Assembly: GCA_015064625.1 (NCBI GenBank)
Contig: SVRW01000014.1
Span: forward strand, 1-61,003
DNA length: 61,003 nt
Reading direction: 5' to 3'
From: Oscillospiraceae bacterium
GTDB taxonomy: Bacteria > Bacillota > Clostridia > Oscillospirales > CAG-382
Shown: one piece after another, positions 26,124 through 34,491 of the stretch
Layout: the number at the start of each line of letters is the position of its first letter
Numbering within the stretch: the stretch's first letter is position 1
Translations under genes and position numbers: made by a program
The notes under the pieces: model-generated
What the model saw: only the letters and a program-made list of their open reading frames with translations
Database searches by the model: none
Told to the model about the DNA's origin: nothing

Positions 26124-27704
26124 TTACTGCTTGTTATCCGTTTTCGTTTCGTGGTATTCCTTCTCGGTGTTGACCTCCCAGATAATTTTCTTATCGGAAA
26201 GCTTGCCCGATATGCAATCTACGGCACGCATTGCCGTTGCCATGGAATGATCCATGTTGTTATATCTGTGCTGACCGTTTCTGCCTACGCAGTAAAGGTT
26301 TTCAACAGTGTTGAGGTATGAAACGACCTCACCCATTCGGTCATAGGTATCAAAGTATGCAGGATATGCCTTTTTAATCTTTTCTCTGTGAGCATCAAGA
26401 ACGTCGGTAGTTCTGATAACTCCCATGGAAGCAAGCTCTCTTGCGGCAAATCTGATACATTCTTCATCGCTCATATTCCAGAAGTTGTCGCCTTCGTTGC
26501 AGAAGTATTCAAGACCGATCCAGACTGTATTTTCAGGGTCTTTAACCATATAAGGCGACCAGTTATTGAAAATCTGTATACGTCCCAGCTTAACTTCGGT
26601 CTCCTGAACGTAAATCCAGCAGTCAGGAACTATATTGCCCAAGGTTTTTATATCCGTTTCGTTTTCAAGGTTAAGCTTATTTACAAGCAAGCCAACCGTT
26701 ACGAAATCTCTGTAAGGAAGTCCCTTTGCAACTTCAACAACCTCTGCGGGAGGAACTTCTCCTCTGATTCCGCAAACAAGATCTTTAACAGGCATGGAGG
26801 ATATGAAAACGTCTCCCTCAATAACTCCCTCTCCCTTAGGAGAAGTACATTTAACGCCAGTTACCTTACCGTCCTTTATAATAACCTCTTTAACGGAGAA
26901 GCCTTTTAAAATCTTTCCGCCCGCTTTCTCTATATCTTCAGCGCAGGTTTCCCAAAGCTGACCTGGTCCGAATTTAGGATACCAGAACTGCTCAATAAGA
27001 GAAGTTTCAACCTTTGAGTTATCGTCCTTGTTTCCAAAGGCTTTTCTGAACATATCCTTAATGAGTCCGAAAACGGAAAGTCCTTTTACACGCTGTGCGC
27101 CCCAGGATGAATCTATTTCGCTTGGATGTCTTCCCCAAAGCTTTTCTGTGTAGCCTTCGAAAAACATTCCGTACAAGGTTTTACCGAAGTGGTTTATATA
27201 GAAATTCTCAAGGGAGCTTTCTTCTTTTTTGAATATGCAGGATTTAAGATAGCTGAACCCTGCAACAACAGTTCTTTTAAGACCCATATTTTTGAAGGTC
27301 TGAAGCTTCATTGAAATAGGATAATCAAAGAATTTCTTCAAGTAGTAAATACGGGAAACACGGGTTCTTACAAGCATAACCCTGTCCTCTTTTTCGGGGT
27401 CAGGTCCGTTTTCAGCCAAGGGCTTTTCCCTTCCAAGCTTTTTATCGTCAAAGGCCGGAGAGCCTTGAAGTGGCATGAAGGAGCTCCACCAGTTCATAAC
27501 CTCCTCGTCCTTTGAGAAGAATCTGTGTCCGCCGATATCCATTCTGTTTCCGTTATAACGTACAGTTTTGGATATACCGCCTATGTCCTCTGATTCTTCA
27601 AGCATTATTATTTCATACTTTCCGACAAGTTCTTCTCTGTGTAAAAGCTCGTAAGCTGCCGTAAGTCCCGCAGGACCTGCACCGATAATTATAACTCTTT
27701 TCAT
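26124..27704 (-). CDS. FAD-dependent oxidoreductase, UDP-galactopyranose mutase/amine oxidase-like
   Basis: This 526-residue protein starts with the dinucleotide-binding motif [17 protein letters not shown] (Gly8, Gly10, Gly13) and GGISKTV, GGHRFF, as in FAD proteins of the COG1232/UGM-like group found in cell-envelope sugar loci. A C-terminal FAD motif ([25 protein letters not shown]) is intact. The Tyr/Arg set of true mutases cannot be checked by eye. Between gtrA and a GT-C gene, it probably modifies a nucleotide or lipid-linked sugar. ATG follows an AAAGGGTAGAAA ribosome site. Confidence 0.75.
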   Translation of the reverse strand: MKRVIIIGAGPAGLTAAYELLHREELVGKYEIIMLEESEDIGGISKTVRYNGNRMDIGGHRFFSKDEEVMNWWSSFMPLQGSPAFDDKKLGREKPLAENGPDPEKEDRVMLVRTRVSRIYYLKKFFDYPISMKLQTFKNMGLKRTVVAGFSYLKSCIFKKEESSLENFYINHFGKTLYGMFFEGYTEKLWGRHPSEIDSSWGAQRVKGLSVFGLIKDMFRKAFGNKDDNSKVETSLIEQFWYPKFGPGQLWETCAEDIEKAGGKILKGFSVKEVIIKDGKVTGVKCTSPKGEGVIEGDVFISSMPVKDLVCGIRGEVPPAEVVEVAKGLPYRDFVTVGLLVNKLNLENETDIKTLGNIVPDCWIYVQETEVKLGRIQIFNNWSPYMVKDPENTVWIGLEYFCNEGDNFWNMSDEECIRFAARELASMGVIRTTDVLDAHREKIKKAYPAYFDTYDRMGEVVSYLNTVENLYCVGRNGQHRYNNMDHSMATAMRAVDCISGKLSDKKIIWEVNTEKEYHETKTDNKQ

Positions 27705-27716
27705 TTTCTACCCTTT

Positions 27717-28175
27717 CTAATTCTTGTACAAAATCAGTTTTCTTGCCGCAAAGTTCCATATAAGCGTAATAAGCGTTGCTATGATTTTTGCAACGTAGAA
27801 CATTATCATAACTTCTTCGGAATTCCAGAGCTTTCCAAGAAAATAAACTATTCCCGTATTTATAATAAGTCCTATTATTCCGATAACAGTAAATATGGCA
27901 AATTCCTTTGCTATATTCATGTTGTGTTTTTTGAACACCCAGAGAATACTTACAACGTAGTTGGTAATAAGTCCAAAAACAAAGCCTGTAGCGTTTGAAA
28001 TGATATCGCCGCCGCCAAGTCCTTCACGAACCAATGCAGCAACGAGGAAATCCACCACCGTTGCAATACCGCCTACGAAAAGTGAACGGAAAAGCTGTAT
28101 CCAAGTATCCTCCGTACCTTCGAGAAGAAGCTCACGGAATTTAAAATGTATCAGTAAAGAAAAAAGATTTTTCAA
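27717..28175 (-). CDS. GtrA-family membrane protein
   Basis: This protein of about 152 residues has four helices and the PF04138 signature FVGGIATVVDFLVAALVREGLG and WVFKKHN. GtrA proteins are thought to help flip polyprenyl-phosphate-linked sugars across the membrane. TTG 28175 is the likely start (AAGGAAG nine bases upstream); the ATG at 28235 overlaps the promoter -10 box and cannot be in the mRNA. First gene of the operon with the FAD protein and GT-C transferase. Confidence 0.85.
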   Translation of the reverse strand: MKNLFSLLIHFKFRELLLEGTEDTWIQLFRSLFVGGIATVVDFLVAALVREGLGGGDIISNATGFVFGLITNYVVSILWVFKKHNMNIAKEFAIFTVIGIIGLIINTGIVYFLGKLWNSEEVMIMFYVAKIIATLITLIWNFAARKLILYKN

Positions 28176-28233
28176 AGCATATAACTTCCTTGTTTTTAAA
28201 TACACATCATCATACAATGACCCATGTTTTTTC

Positions 28234-28262
28234 ATTATACATCAGAGGAACAAAAAATGCAA
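28234..28262 (-). promoter_or_regulatory. Promoter of the gtrA operon
   Basis: On the - strand TTGCAT, 17 bases, TATAAT (28239-28234). Confidence 0.7.
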
Positions 28263-28295
28263 TAGCTTATTTGAAAAAATCGTGTAATTTATGCA

Positions 28296-28324
28296 TTGAC
28301 TTAAATATTTATATATGGTATCAT
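28296..28324 (+). promoter_or_regulatory. Promoter of the ABC-FtsX gene
   Basis: TTGACT (28296-28301), 17 bases, TATCAT (28319-28324). A TAACTTGAGTTA palindrome (28329-28340) covers the likely start point and could be an operator. Confidence 0.6.
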
Positions 28325-28400
28325 TCTTTAACTTGAGTTAATAAATATATTGCATAATACATTACTAAATAATCACGATTTGACAATTTAGGAGGTTTTC

Positions 28401-31142
28401 ATGCTCAAACTGAAAGATATAAAAAAGTCGTACGTCACCGGCGATACGAAAGTTGACGCATTAAAAGGCGTCAATATAGAGTTCCGCAAATGTGAATTCG
28501 TTTCCATTTTAGGACCTTCAGGTTGCGGTAAAACAACGTTGCTCAACATTGTGGGCGGTCTTGACCAGTATACAGAAGGCGACCTTTCCATAAATGGAAT
28601 ATCAACGAAGCATTACAAGGACAGAGATTGGGACGATTACAGAAATCATTCCGTTGGGTTTGTTTTCCAGAGCTATAACCTTATACCACATCAGACGGTT
28701 TTATCAAACGTTGAATTGGCGTTGACCCTTTCGGGCGTTTCAAAAGATGAACGCAGAAAACGTGCCGTTGCCGCTTTGGAAAAGGTAGGTCTCGGCGATC
28801 AGCTTAAAAAGAAGCCAAGCCAGATGTCAGGCGGTCAGATGCAACGTGTTGCCATTGCGAGAGCTATTATCAACGACCCAGAAATTCTTCTTGCCGATGA
28901 ACCGACAGGTGCTCTTGATACGGAAACAAGCGTTCAGGTTATGGAGATTCTGAAAGAGATTTCCAAAGACAGACTTGTTATAATGGTAACTCACAACCCT
29001 GAATTGGCGGAAACCTATTCTACGAGAATAATAAAACTCTTGGACGGTGTTGTAACAGACGACAGTAACCCTTACACCGTAGCGGAATTCAAGTCAGACA
29101 AAACCGAAAAAATGCCTTCAAAGAAAAAGAAGCAGAAGCAAAATTCCATGTCCCACAAAACCGCAATCTCACTCTCCTTCAATAACCTTCTTACGAAAAA
29201 GGGCAGAACCTTCATGACGTCCTTCGCGGGAAGCATCGGTATCATTGGTATTGCTTTGATTCTTGCCCTCTCAAGCGGTATTCAAGGCTTCATTGATAAG
29301 GTTCAGAGAGAAACTCTTTCCACGTATCCCTTGCAGATAATGTCCGAAACGGTTGACTATTCGGGTCTTCTTATGGGTATGCAAGCGGCACAAGCCGAAG
29401 GAGTTATAGAAAACAAAGATCCCAACGCAATATATTCAAGCGACATTATGGGTCAGTTTTTGAAAACATTACTTTCCGAGGTAAGAAAAAACGACCTTTC
29501 CAATTTCAAAAACTACATTGACAACAACGAAGACGGTATTTACGACCTTATAAGTGCTATTGACTACGACTACAACGTTGCCCTCAACGTATATTCCATG
29601 AAGGATGACAAAGCGGTTCAGGTAAACCCGAGTCCTATAATGAATCTTGTGTTTGAGAAGGTTATGGGCGGAAGCGGTCCTATGCCCAATACCGAAATGA
29701 TGGGTCAGGATATGTCCCAGATGTATAATTTTGATATGTGGCAGCAAATGCTTGCAGGCAAAAAAGGTGAGCTTATTAACGATCTTTTGTTCGACCAATA
29801 CGAGCTTGTAGGCGAAAACAGCAAATGGCCCTCAAAATATGACGAGGTTGTTATCGTTGTTGACGGAGAAAACAGAATAAGCGATCTGGCTCTGTACACC
29901 CTCAACATTAAAGATCAATCCATTATAGAAGAACGCTTCGATGCTATCTTTGGCGGTCAAGAGCTTGAAACCGATGAAATAACAAAATATACAATGGAAG
30001 AGCTTCTTAGCCAGAAATTCTATCTTGCGCCGTCGGATATATATTTGGAATATGACGAAGAAAACAAAATCTGGATCGACCATTCTGAAGATAAGGACAT
30101 GAACGCGTATTTCCAGAAATTACTTTCAGACGACGATAAAGGAAACGACCCCATCGAAATCAAGGTTTCCGGAATCATAAGACCAAAGCCCGATGCCGTT
30201 GCAACCTCTCTTACAGGTGCAGTTGCATACACTTCCGCTCTTACCGATTACATCATTGAAAGAGTTAACAAGAGCGATGCTGTTGTTTCTCAGATGAATG
30301 AAAATAAGGATATTGACATTTTCACAGGTCTTCCCTTTCCCAAGGATGACAAGGAATGGACAATTGAGGATGTCAAGAAAATAATAAAAGAATCAATGCC
30401 CGAAGCTGAAGCAACACAGCTCCTTGCACAGATAGATATGGCTGTAATGATGGGCAAAGACAAAGAAATCATAGATAAATTCAAGGAAGAAATGTCATCA
30501 AAATCAACTTACGAGGGGAACCTCAAAAAGCTGGGATACGTTGATTTGGACGCCCCTTCCTCAATTAACATTTATACGTCATCCTTTGAAGAAAAGGACT
30601 TACTGACAGAAACAATAGATAGATACAACAAACGTGTTAAGGATGAAGGAAAAGAAGAGCTTGCCATTGAATACACTGATATCGTTGGTTTGCTCATGTC
30701 ATCTATCAGCACTATAATAAATATCATTTCTTACGTGCTTATCGGATTCGTTTCAATTTCCTTGGTTGTTTCTTCAATCATGATAGGAATTATAACCTAT
30801 ATTTCAGTTCTTGAACGCACAAAGGAAATAGGAATCCTTCGTGCAATGGGTGCTTCCAAAAAGGATATCTCCAGAGTATTCAAGGCTGAAACAGGAATTG
30901 TCGGTCTTTTCTCAGGACTTGTGGGCATTGGCGTTACTGTGCTTCTCACAATCCCCATAAACATTATTGTGTTTGCGTTGACGGAAAACACCTCAACAGC
31001 AGTTTCTAACATAGCAAAGCTTCCCGTAGGAGGTGCAATAATACTCGTTATTATAAGCGTCGTTCTCACACTTATAGGTGGTCTTATTCCCTCAAAGCTT
31101 GCCGCAAAGAAAGACCCGGTTGAAGCCCTCAGAAGTGAATAA
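28401..31142 (+). CDS. ABC transporter, fused LolD-type ATPase and FtsX permease
   Basis: This 913-residue protein joins an ATPase (about 1-230; Walker A GPSGCGKTT at 38-46, signature MSGGQMQR, Walker B LLADEPTGALD) to a MacB/FtsX-type permease. After a Lys-rich linker, helix 1 is at about 276-296, then an unusually large outside domain (about 300-765, acidic), then three helices (about 768-897). Such proteins do not transport by a channel; they usually transmit ATPase power to the outside, for peptide or antibiotic release or lipoprotein handling. GGAGG lies before the ATG. No two-component genes are adjacent, so the ligand is unknown. Confidence 0.88.
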   Translation: MLKLKDIKKSYVTGDTKVDALKGVNIEFRKCEFVSILGPSGCGKTTLLNIVGGLDQYTEGDLSINGISTKHYKDRDWDDYRNHSVGFVFQSYNLIPHQTVLSNVELALTLSGVSKDERRKRAVAALEKVGLGDQLKKKPSQMSGGQMQRVAIARAIINDPEILLADEPTGALDTETSVQVMEILKEISKDRLVIMVTHNPELAETYSTRIIKLLDGVVTDDSNPYTVAEFKSDKTEKMPSKKKKQKQNSMSHKTAISLSFNNLLTKKGRTFMTSFAGSIGIIGIALILALSSGIQGFIDKVQRETLSTYPLQIMSETVDYSGLLMGMQAAQAEGVIENKDPNAIYSSDIMGQFLKTLLSEVRKNDLSNFKNYIDNNEDGIYDLISAIDYDYNVALNVYSMKDDKAVQVNPSPIMNLVFEKVMGGSGPMPNTEMMGQDMSQMYNFDMWQQMLAGKKGELINDLLFDQYELVGENSKWPSKYDEVVIVVDGENRISDLALYTLNIKDQSIIEERFDAIFGGQELETDEITKYTMEELLSQKFYLAPSDIYLEYDEENKIWIDHSEDKDMNAYFQKLLSDDDKGNDPIEIKVSGIIRPKPDAVATSLTGAVAYTSALTDYIIERVNKSDAVVSQMNENKDIDIFTGLPFPKDDKEWTIEDVKKIIKESMPEAEATQLLAQIDMAVMMGKDKEIIDKFKEEMSSKSTYEGNLKKLGYVDLDAPSSINIYTSSFEEKDLLTETIDRYNKRVKDEGKEELAIEYTDIVGLLMSSISTIINIISYVLIGFVSISLVVSSIMIGIITYISVLERTKEIGILRAMGASKKDISRVFKAETGIVGLFSGLVGIGVTVLLTIPINIIVFALTENTSTAVSNIAKLPVGGAIILVIISVVLTLIGGLIPSKLAAKKDPVEALRSE

Positions 31143-31161
31143 TTAAAATTTACCTCGTACA

Positions 31162-31209
31162 AAGTTTGAGGCTGTATCAAGCATTCTGCATCGATACAGC
31201 CTCAAACTT
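31162..31209. terminator. Bidirectional terminator-like hairpin
   Basis: A perfect 17-base stem (31162-31178 with 31193-31209) lies between convergent genes. The T tracts are weak on both sides. Confidence 0.7.
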
Positions 31210-31227
31210 ATTATAAATTAAAATCGT

Positions 31228-31698
31228 TCAAGCTATGTTTATAACCCTTTTGTTTTGTTTAACAGCGTAATCCAAGGCTATTTTTGTACCGCTTCTTCCA
31301 TTTTTCGGAGAATACTTTTCTGAATAATAGACAACGCAGAAGCGACTTCGATTTATCATTTCATGATTCCGCTTCACGTAAACTGCCCTCCCCGCCCCAA
31401 TAATATTTTGGGGATAATAGGTATCCTCGTAGCTTTTCAACAAGTATGACTTGTAGCTGTCATTTATATATGGATATTCCGCCCTCACGTAAATACGTTT
31501 TATGTGTGGGTATTTTTGTTTGAGTTCAGTCACAGTCTCAAGACAAAGAGCATCAAATTGGCTCTTGCTCCCAAACAAAAAAGTATCAATCTTTTCACAT
31601 ACAATAAGATTTTCTATAACCCCACGTAATTTCTTTTTCAGCTCATTGGCTTCAGGGATTTCTCTGTGTCCAAAGAAACAGCATACATTTTCTTTCAT
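31228..31698 (-). CDS. SLOG-like nucleotide-binding protein
   Basis: This 156-residue protein opens with CCFFGHREIP, the glycine-containing loop of SLOG/DUF1273-like (YpsA-related) proteins, and has TFLFGSKSQFD and HIKRIYVRAEYP, well conserved in Bacillota homologues. The C-terminal RSGTKIALDYAVKQNKRVINI fits the last Rossmann strand. SLOG proteins bind nucleotide-derived ligands; the role of this solitary group is not known. AGGAGATATAAAAG precedes the ATG. Confidence 0.7.
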   Translation of the reverse strand: MKENVCCFFGHREIPEANELKKKLRGVIENLIVCEKIDTFLFGSKSQFDALCLETVTELKQKYPHIKRIYVRAEYPYINDSYKSYLLKSYEDTYYPQNIIGAGRAVYVKRNHEMINRSRFCVVYYSEKYSPKNGRSGTKIALDYAVKQNKRVINIA

Positions 31699-31841
31699 CT
31701 TTTATATCTCCTAAGTAAATATTTATTAACTCATTATACATCATCTTTCACTAAAAGTAAATATATCTGCAATCATAAATAATAATAAATTACCTCTTTT
31801 TTAGATAAAATAAATGTAAAATCAAGGAATAGGTGATAGAT

Positions 31842-32072
31842 ATGAATACAGAATTTCCGGATAAATATATTACTCTCGGATTAAAAATTGCATACTACAG
31901 AAGAAAAGCAGGATATACACAAGAATATTTTGCTGAACTAATTGATAAAAGTGTAAGCTTTGTTGGACAAGTGGAGGGCACAGGAACAGTCAGAGGCGTT
32001 TCTTTGGAAACCTTGTTCAAGATTGCACAAGTTTTAAAAATACCTCCCGCCAAATTATTGGAAGAAGATTAA
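31842..32072 (+). CDS. XRE-family helix-turn-helix regulator
   Basis: This protein of about 76 residues is a single HTH_3 domain: LGLKIAYYRRKAGYTQEYFAELIDKSVSFVGQVEGTGTVRGVSLETLFKIAQVLKI with the usual five helices. It likely binds DNA as a dimer. The start is ATG 31842 (AGGTGAT just upstream) or GTG 31833 (AAGGA five bases upstream). A terminator follows directly, so it is a single-gene unit. Targets are unknown; the XRE remnant at 44680 is of the same class. Confidence 0.85.
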   Translation: MNTEFPDKYITLGLKIAYYRRKAGYTQEYFAELIDKSVSFVGQVEGTGTVRGVSLETLFKIAQVLKIPPAKLLEED

Positions 32073-32092
32073 ATCTTGCTGTATCCAAAATA

Positions 32093-32136
32093 AACTGTTG
32101 CAGATACGAAACAACCGTACTTGCAACAGTTTTTGT
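32093..32136 (+). terminator. Terminator of the XRE gene
   Basis: AACTGTTGCA (32093-32102) pairs with TGCAACAGTT (32122-32131), followed by TTTTG. Confidence 0.85.
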
Positions 32137-32153
32137 CTATATAAAGATAAAAA

Positions 32154-32194
32154 TGGAGAGTTTGTTCTTCATATCGAAACGAAGCAAACTCTCC
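32154..32194 (-). terminator. Terminator of the DUF4143 ATPase gene
   Basis: GGAGAGTTTG (32154-32163) pairs with CAAACTCTCC (32185-32194). On the - strand ATTTTTATC follows. Confidence 0.8.
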
Positions 32195-32236
32195 AAACTA
32201 TACACGTATGACGTATTATCAATATTCTATATTCTT

Positions 32237-33418
32237 TTATAAACTATCCATCATCAAAAAATCTTTCAGCTTAATGTGCTTCACAACGCTTGTTGAATAA
32301 TCAATATCATCATTAGTTATAATGATTTTTTGCGAAAGATTATCTATATTATTAAATGCATTAAACTCTCTTTGATACGCCTTTTCTTCGGCTACGCTGT
32401 AAGCAACTTGAACGTAATATTGCTTTGTACCTTTAGATGCCAAGAAATCTATTTCTTTTCCGTTGTTATTGTACACATACACCTCGTAACCCATATAAAT
32501 CAACTCGTTATAAACAATATTTTCAAGGTTATGCGTAATGTCAAAACGATTGTTCATGCAACGAATGGAATTGAAACAAACGTCGGCATTGTATATTTTG
32601 GAATAATACGAAAGTTCCTTTTTTGTTTTAGGAGAATATTGCTTGACAGATTCTATGATGTAGGCTTCTTCCAAGTATCCAAGATATTTCATTATCGTAT
32701 TCACTGAACAACTCGTATGCTCTTGCTTGATATAGTCACGAATTGAGTTTGCAGAAAAAATACGGCTATTGCTACGCAAAATAAAATTCACCAAGCTCTT
32801 AAACAAACTTTCCTTGCGTATCTTATATCGCCTGATTAAGTCATTGATAACGATAGTATCGTCTAAATCATTCAAGTATCTGCTTTGAGCGTCGAAAGAA
32901 TCAAATTCAAATCTTTTAGGGAAACCGCCCCAAACAAGATAATCCGTAACCGTAGCTTCTTTTCCAAGTTCATTGCAATACTCAACTATTTCCTTGTAAA
33001 TGAAAGGTCTTATACGGAATGAAACATATCTTCCTGACAGCTCTTTTGTAAATTCACTTGACAAAAGTTTGGAGTTTGAACCTGTAATAAACAAAGAATA
33101 ATTATATAATCTTAATGTTTTACAAGCATCTTGCCATCCCTCAAGCGTTTGAACTTCATCAAAAAACAAATAACATTTTCCATCTTTTTTATTTTCTTCA
33201 ACGTAAGAAATCAATTTATCAGCGTTTATTATGTTAGCAGATACTTTTTTATCCTCAAAATTAAGATAAATAATATTATCCGTCTTTTCGGCTATTTCCT
33301 TAATAATTTGCTCCATAATGACGGATTTACCGCATCTACGAATCCCTGTAATGATTTTGATCAAATCACTTTCATAAAAAGGGCGAACCTGCTCAATGTA
33401 ATGGTTTCTTTGAATCAT
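32237..33418 (-). CDS. AAA ATPase with DUF4143 domain
   Basis: This 394-residue protein has an AAA_14 ATPase domain (Walker A GIRRCGKS, residues 25-32; Walker B CYLFFDEVQ; sensor FITGSNS) and a C-terminal DUF4143 domain with a nuclease-like end (NNNGKEIDFLASKGTKQYYVQVAY, resembling a PD-(D/E)XK core). These proteins are very common in gut bacteria and often multicopy; the role is unknown. The ATG at 33418 follows GAGGTG; 20 upstream codons cover the promoter and are not part of the protein. The region upstream holds tandem promoter repeats. Confidence 0.85.
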   Translation of the reverse strand: MIQRNHYIEQVRPFYESDLIKIITGIRRCGKSVIMEQIIKEIAEKTDNIIYLNFEDKKVSANIINADKLISYVEENKKDGKCYLFFDEVQTLEGWQDACKTLRLYNYSLFITGSNSKLLSSEFTKELSGRYVSFRIRPFIYKEIVEYCNELGKEATVTDYLVWGGFPKRFEFDSFDAQSRYLNDLDDTIVINDLIRRYKIRKESLFKSLVNFILRSNSRIFSANSIRDYIKQEHTSCSVNTIMKYLGYLEEAYIIESVKQYSPKTKKELSYYSKIYNADVCFNSIRCMNNRFDITHNLENIVYNELIYMGYEVYVYNNNGKEIDFLASKGTKQYYVQVAYSVAEEKAYQREFNAFNNIDNLSQKIIITNDDIDYSTSVVKHIKLKDFLMMDSL

Positions 33419-33436
33419 CTTTATCACCTCAACCAT

Positions 33437-33465
33437 ATTATACTGAAAGATTTTCTCTTTGTCAA
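33437..33465 (-). promoter_or_regulatory. Promoter of the DUF4143 ATPase gene
   Basis: On the - strand TTGACA (33465-33460), 17 bases, TATAAT (33442-33437). The start is 20-25 bases before the ATG. Confidence 0.85.
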
Positions 33466-33521
33466 CAGTTTTGTTCACTAATACTGAAAGATTTTTATGT
33501 TTTCGACAAAATTGTTCAGTA
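33440..33521. repeat. Two tandem 41-bp imperfect repeats over the promoter
   Basis: ATACTGAAAGATTTT begins both 33440-33480 and 33481-33521; TTGTTCA(C/G)TA ends both. The first copy contains the -10 and -35 boxes of the - strand promoter. This may be a duplicated operator. Confidence 0.7.
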
Positions 33522-33575
33522 TAAAAAATGGGTTATCGAAAATGCGTTTTCTCACACTTTCAATAACCCATCTGT
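33522..33575 (-). terminator. Terminator of the VanX-like gene
   Basis: ATGGGTTAT (33528-33536) pairs with ATAACCCAT (33563-33571), with more pairing inside. T6 follows on the - strand. Confidence 0.85.
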
Positions 33576-33589
33576 TTTTTGTATGGAAC

Positions 33590-34162
33590 TTATATTATGG
33601 AATTAAACCCTTCAACTACAGGGTACTTATCAGTATCGTTGAAATGCCACCATTCCGTTGTTGAACGACGGAAACCGCAAGAAGTCATAATTTCGTTGAG
33701 CATTGAAGCGTTTTCTGTGCGTTCTTTGTTTTTTTCATCTTCGGGGTCATAGTTCATGACGGCTTCAAAGTCGTCAAAGCCCGTAGGCATTTTCAACTCA
33801 TTGCCCGCTTCGTCAACCAAGGTGACGTCAACTGCCGTTCCTCGGTTGTGATTGGAAAAACCAATGTTAGGGTCGGCAACGAAATCGTCATCGGGGTATA
33901 TCTCCCACATGAAGCGTTGTGCCTCAACAGTTCGGTACGCGTCCCAGATTTTAATTCTGTATCCCTTTTTCTTGAAAATCTCTTGAGCTTTTTTCAGTTT
34001 TTTTACCGTACCGTATCGGAGATACGCATCACTGTAGTTATAAATAACCTTAAGCGTGAAATTATCTTCAGTCGAATATTTAAGATCGGTTATTATTTCC
34101 TCTACGTAATCTTTAACAAGAACAAGCTCCCCATCATCGAGGACCTTTTTATCATCTGCCAT
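33590..34162 (-). CDS. D-alanyl-D-alanine dipeptidase, VanX/DdpX type
   Basis: This zinc peptidase has 190 residues and the M15D motifs SNHNRGTAVDVTL (zinc ligands His and Asp) and EWWHF (catalytic Glu and third ligand His), plus the YLRYGT and AYRTVEAQR segments. It splits D-Ala-D-Ala or muropeptide tails in the cytoplasm (no signal peptide seen). No vanHA genes are nearby, so a recycling role is more likely than glycopeptide resistance. ATG 34162 follows GGAAGAG, which is part of a repeat. Confidence 0.85.
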   Translation of the reverse strand: MADDKKVLDDGELVLVKDYVEEIITDLKYSTEDNFTLKVIYNYSDAYLRYGTVKKLKKAQEIFKKKGYRIKIWDAYRTVEAQRFMWEIYPDDDFVADPNIGFSNHNRGTAVDVTLVDEAGNELKMPTGFDDFEAVMNYDPEDEKNKERTENASMLNEIMTSCGFRRSTTEWWHFNDTDKYPVVEGFNSII

Positions 34163-34170
34163 ATTATCTC

Positions 34171-34201
34171 TTCCTTTTGCGGTCACGACTTTTTTTACAT
34201 C
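34171..34201 (-). repeat. 31-bp dispersed repeat, copy 1
   Basis: Core on the - strand: a GATGTAAAAAAAG start, then GTGACCGCAAAAGG. Its A/G-rich 3' end supplies the ribosome site of the VanX-like gene. Confidence 0.75.
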
Positions 34202-34210
34202 GTATATTCT

Positions 34211-34240
34211 TTCCTTTTGCGGTCACGACTTTTTTACATC
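34211..34240 (-). repeat. 31-bp dispersed repeat, copy 2
   Basis: Nearly identical to copy 1, 40 bp away; one T fewer. Confidence 0.75.
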
Positions 34241-34270
34241 CCTTGGCGATAGGAAAAAATGGTGTGATTG

Positions 34271-34323
34271 GAAAATCAGACCCCGAAGGCGTACTGACGT
34301 ACGTCGAGAGGGGATGATTTTTC
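34271..34323. repeat. Large imperfect hairpin near the VanX-like gene
   Basis: GAAAATCA...CCCC (34271-34284) faces GGGG...TGATTTTTC (34310-34323), with a GCGTAC/GTACGT inner stem. It could be a non-coding RNA element or a small repeat family member. Function not known. Confidence 0.5.
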
Positions 34324-34344
34324 AAAGCAAAAATATACCTGATT

Positions 34345-34369
34345 AGAAAAACTCTTTTTGAGTTTTTCT
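34345..34369. terminator. Terminator-like hairpin between trpB and the VanX-like gene
   Basis: AGAAAAACTC (34345-34354) pairs exactly with GAGTTTTTCT (34360-34369). The T run lies within the stem. Confidence 0.6.
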
Positions 34370-34453
34370 TTCCTTAAATGGAATAATAAACGAACCGTGG
34401 GAATTCACGCCCATTTTTAACAATATTTAAAATACGTATCGTATATATAATCT

Positions 34454-34484
34454 TTCTTTTTGCGATCACAACTTTTTTTACATC
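34454..34484 (-). repeat. 31-bp dispersed repeat, copy 3
   Basis: Matches copy 1 with three or four changes and starts just past the trpB stop codon. Confidence 0.65.
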
Positions 34485-34491
34485 GCCAAAT

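Noticed and set aside
33590..34162. Vancomycin resistance locus
   Set aside because: Only a VanX-like peptidase is present; no VanH, VanA/B ligase or VanRS genes are near.
34171..34484. Possible CRISPR array from regular repeats
   Set aside because: Only three copies with unequal spacing (40 and about 240 bp) and no cas genes; spacers are not unique units.
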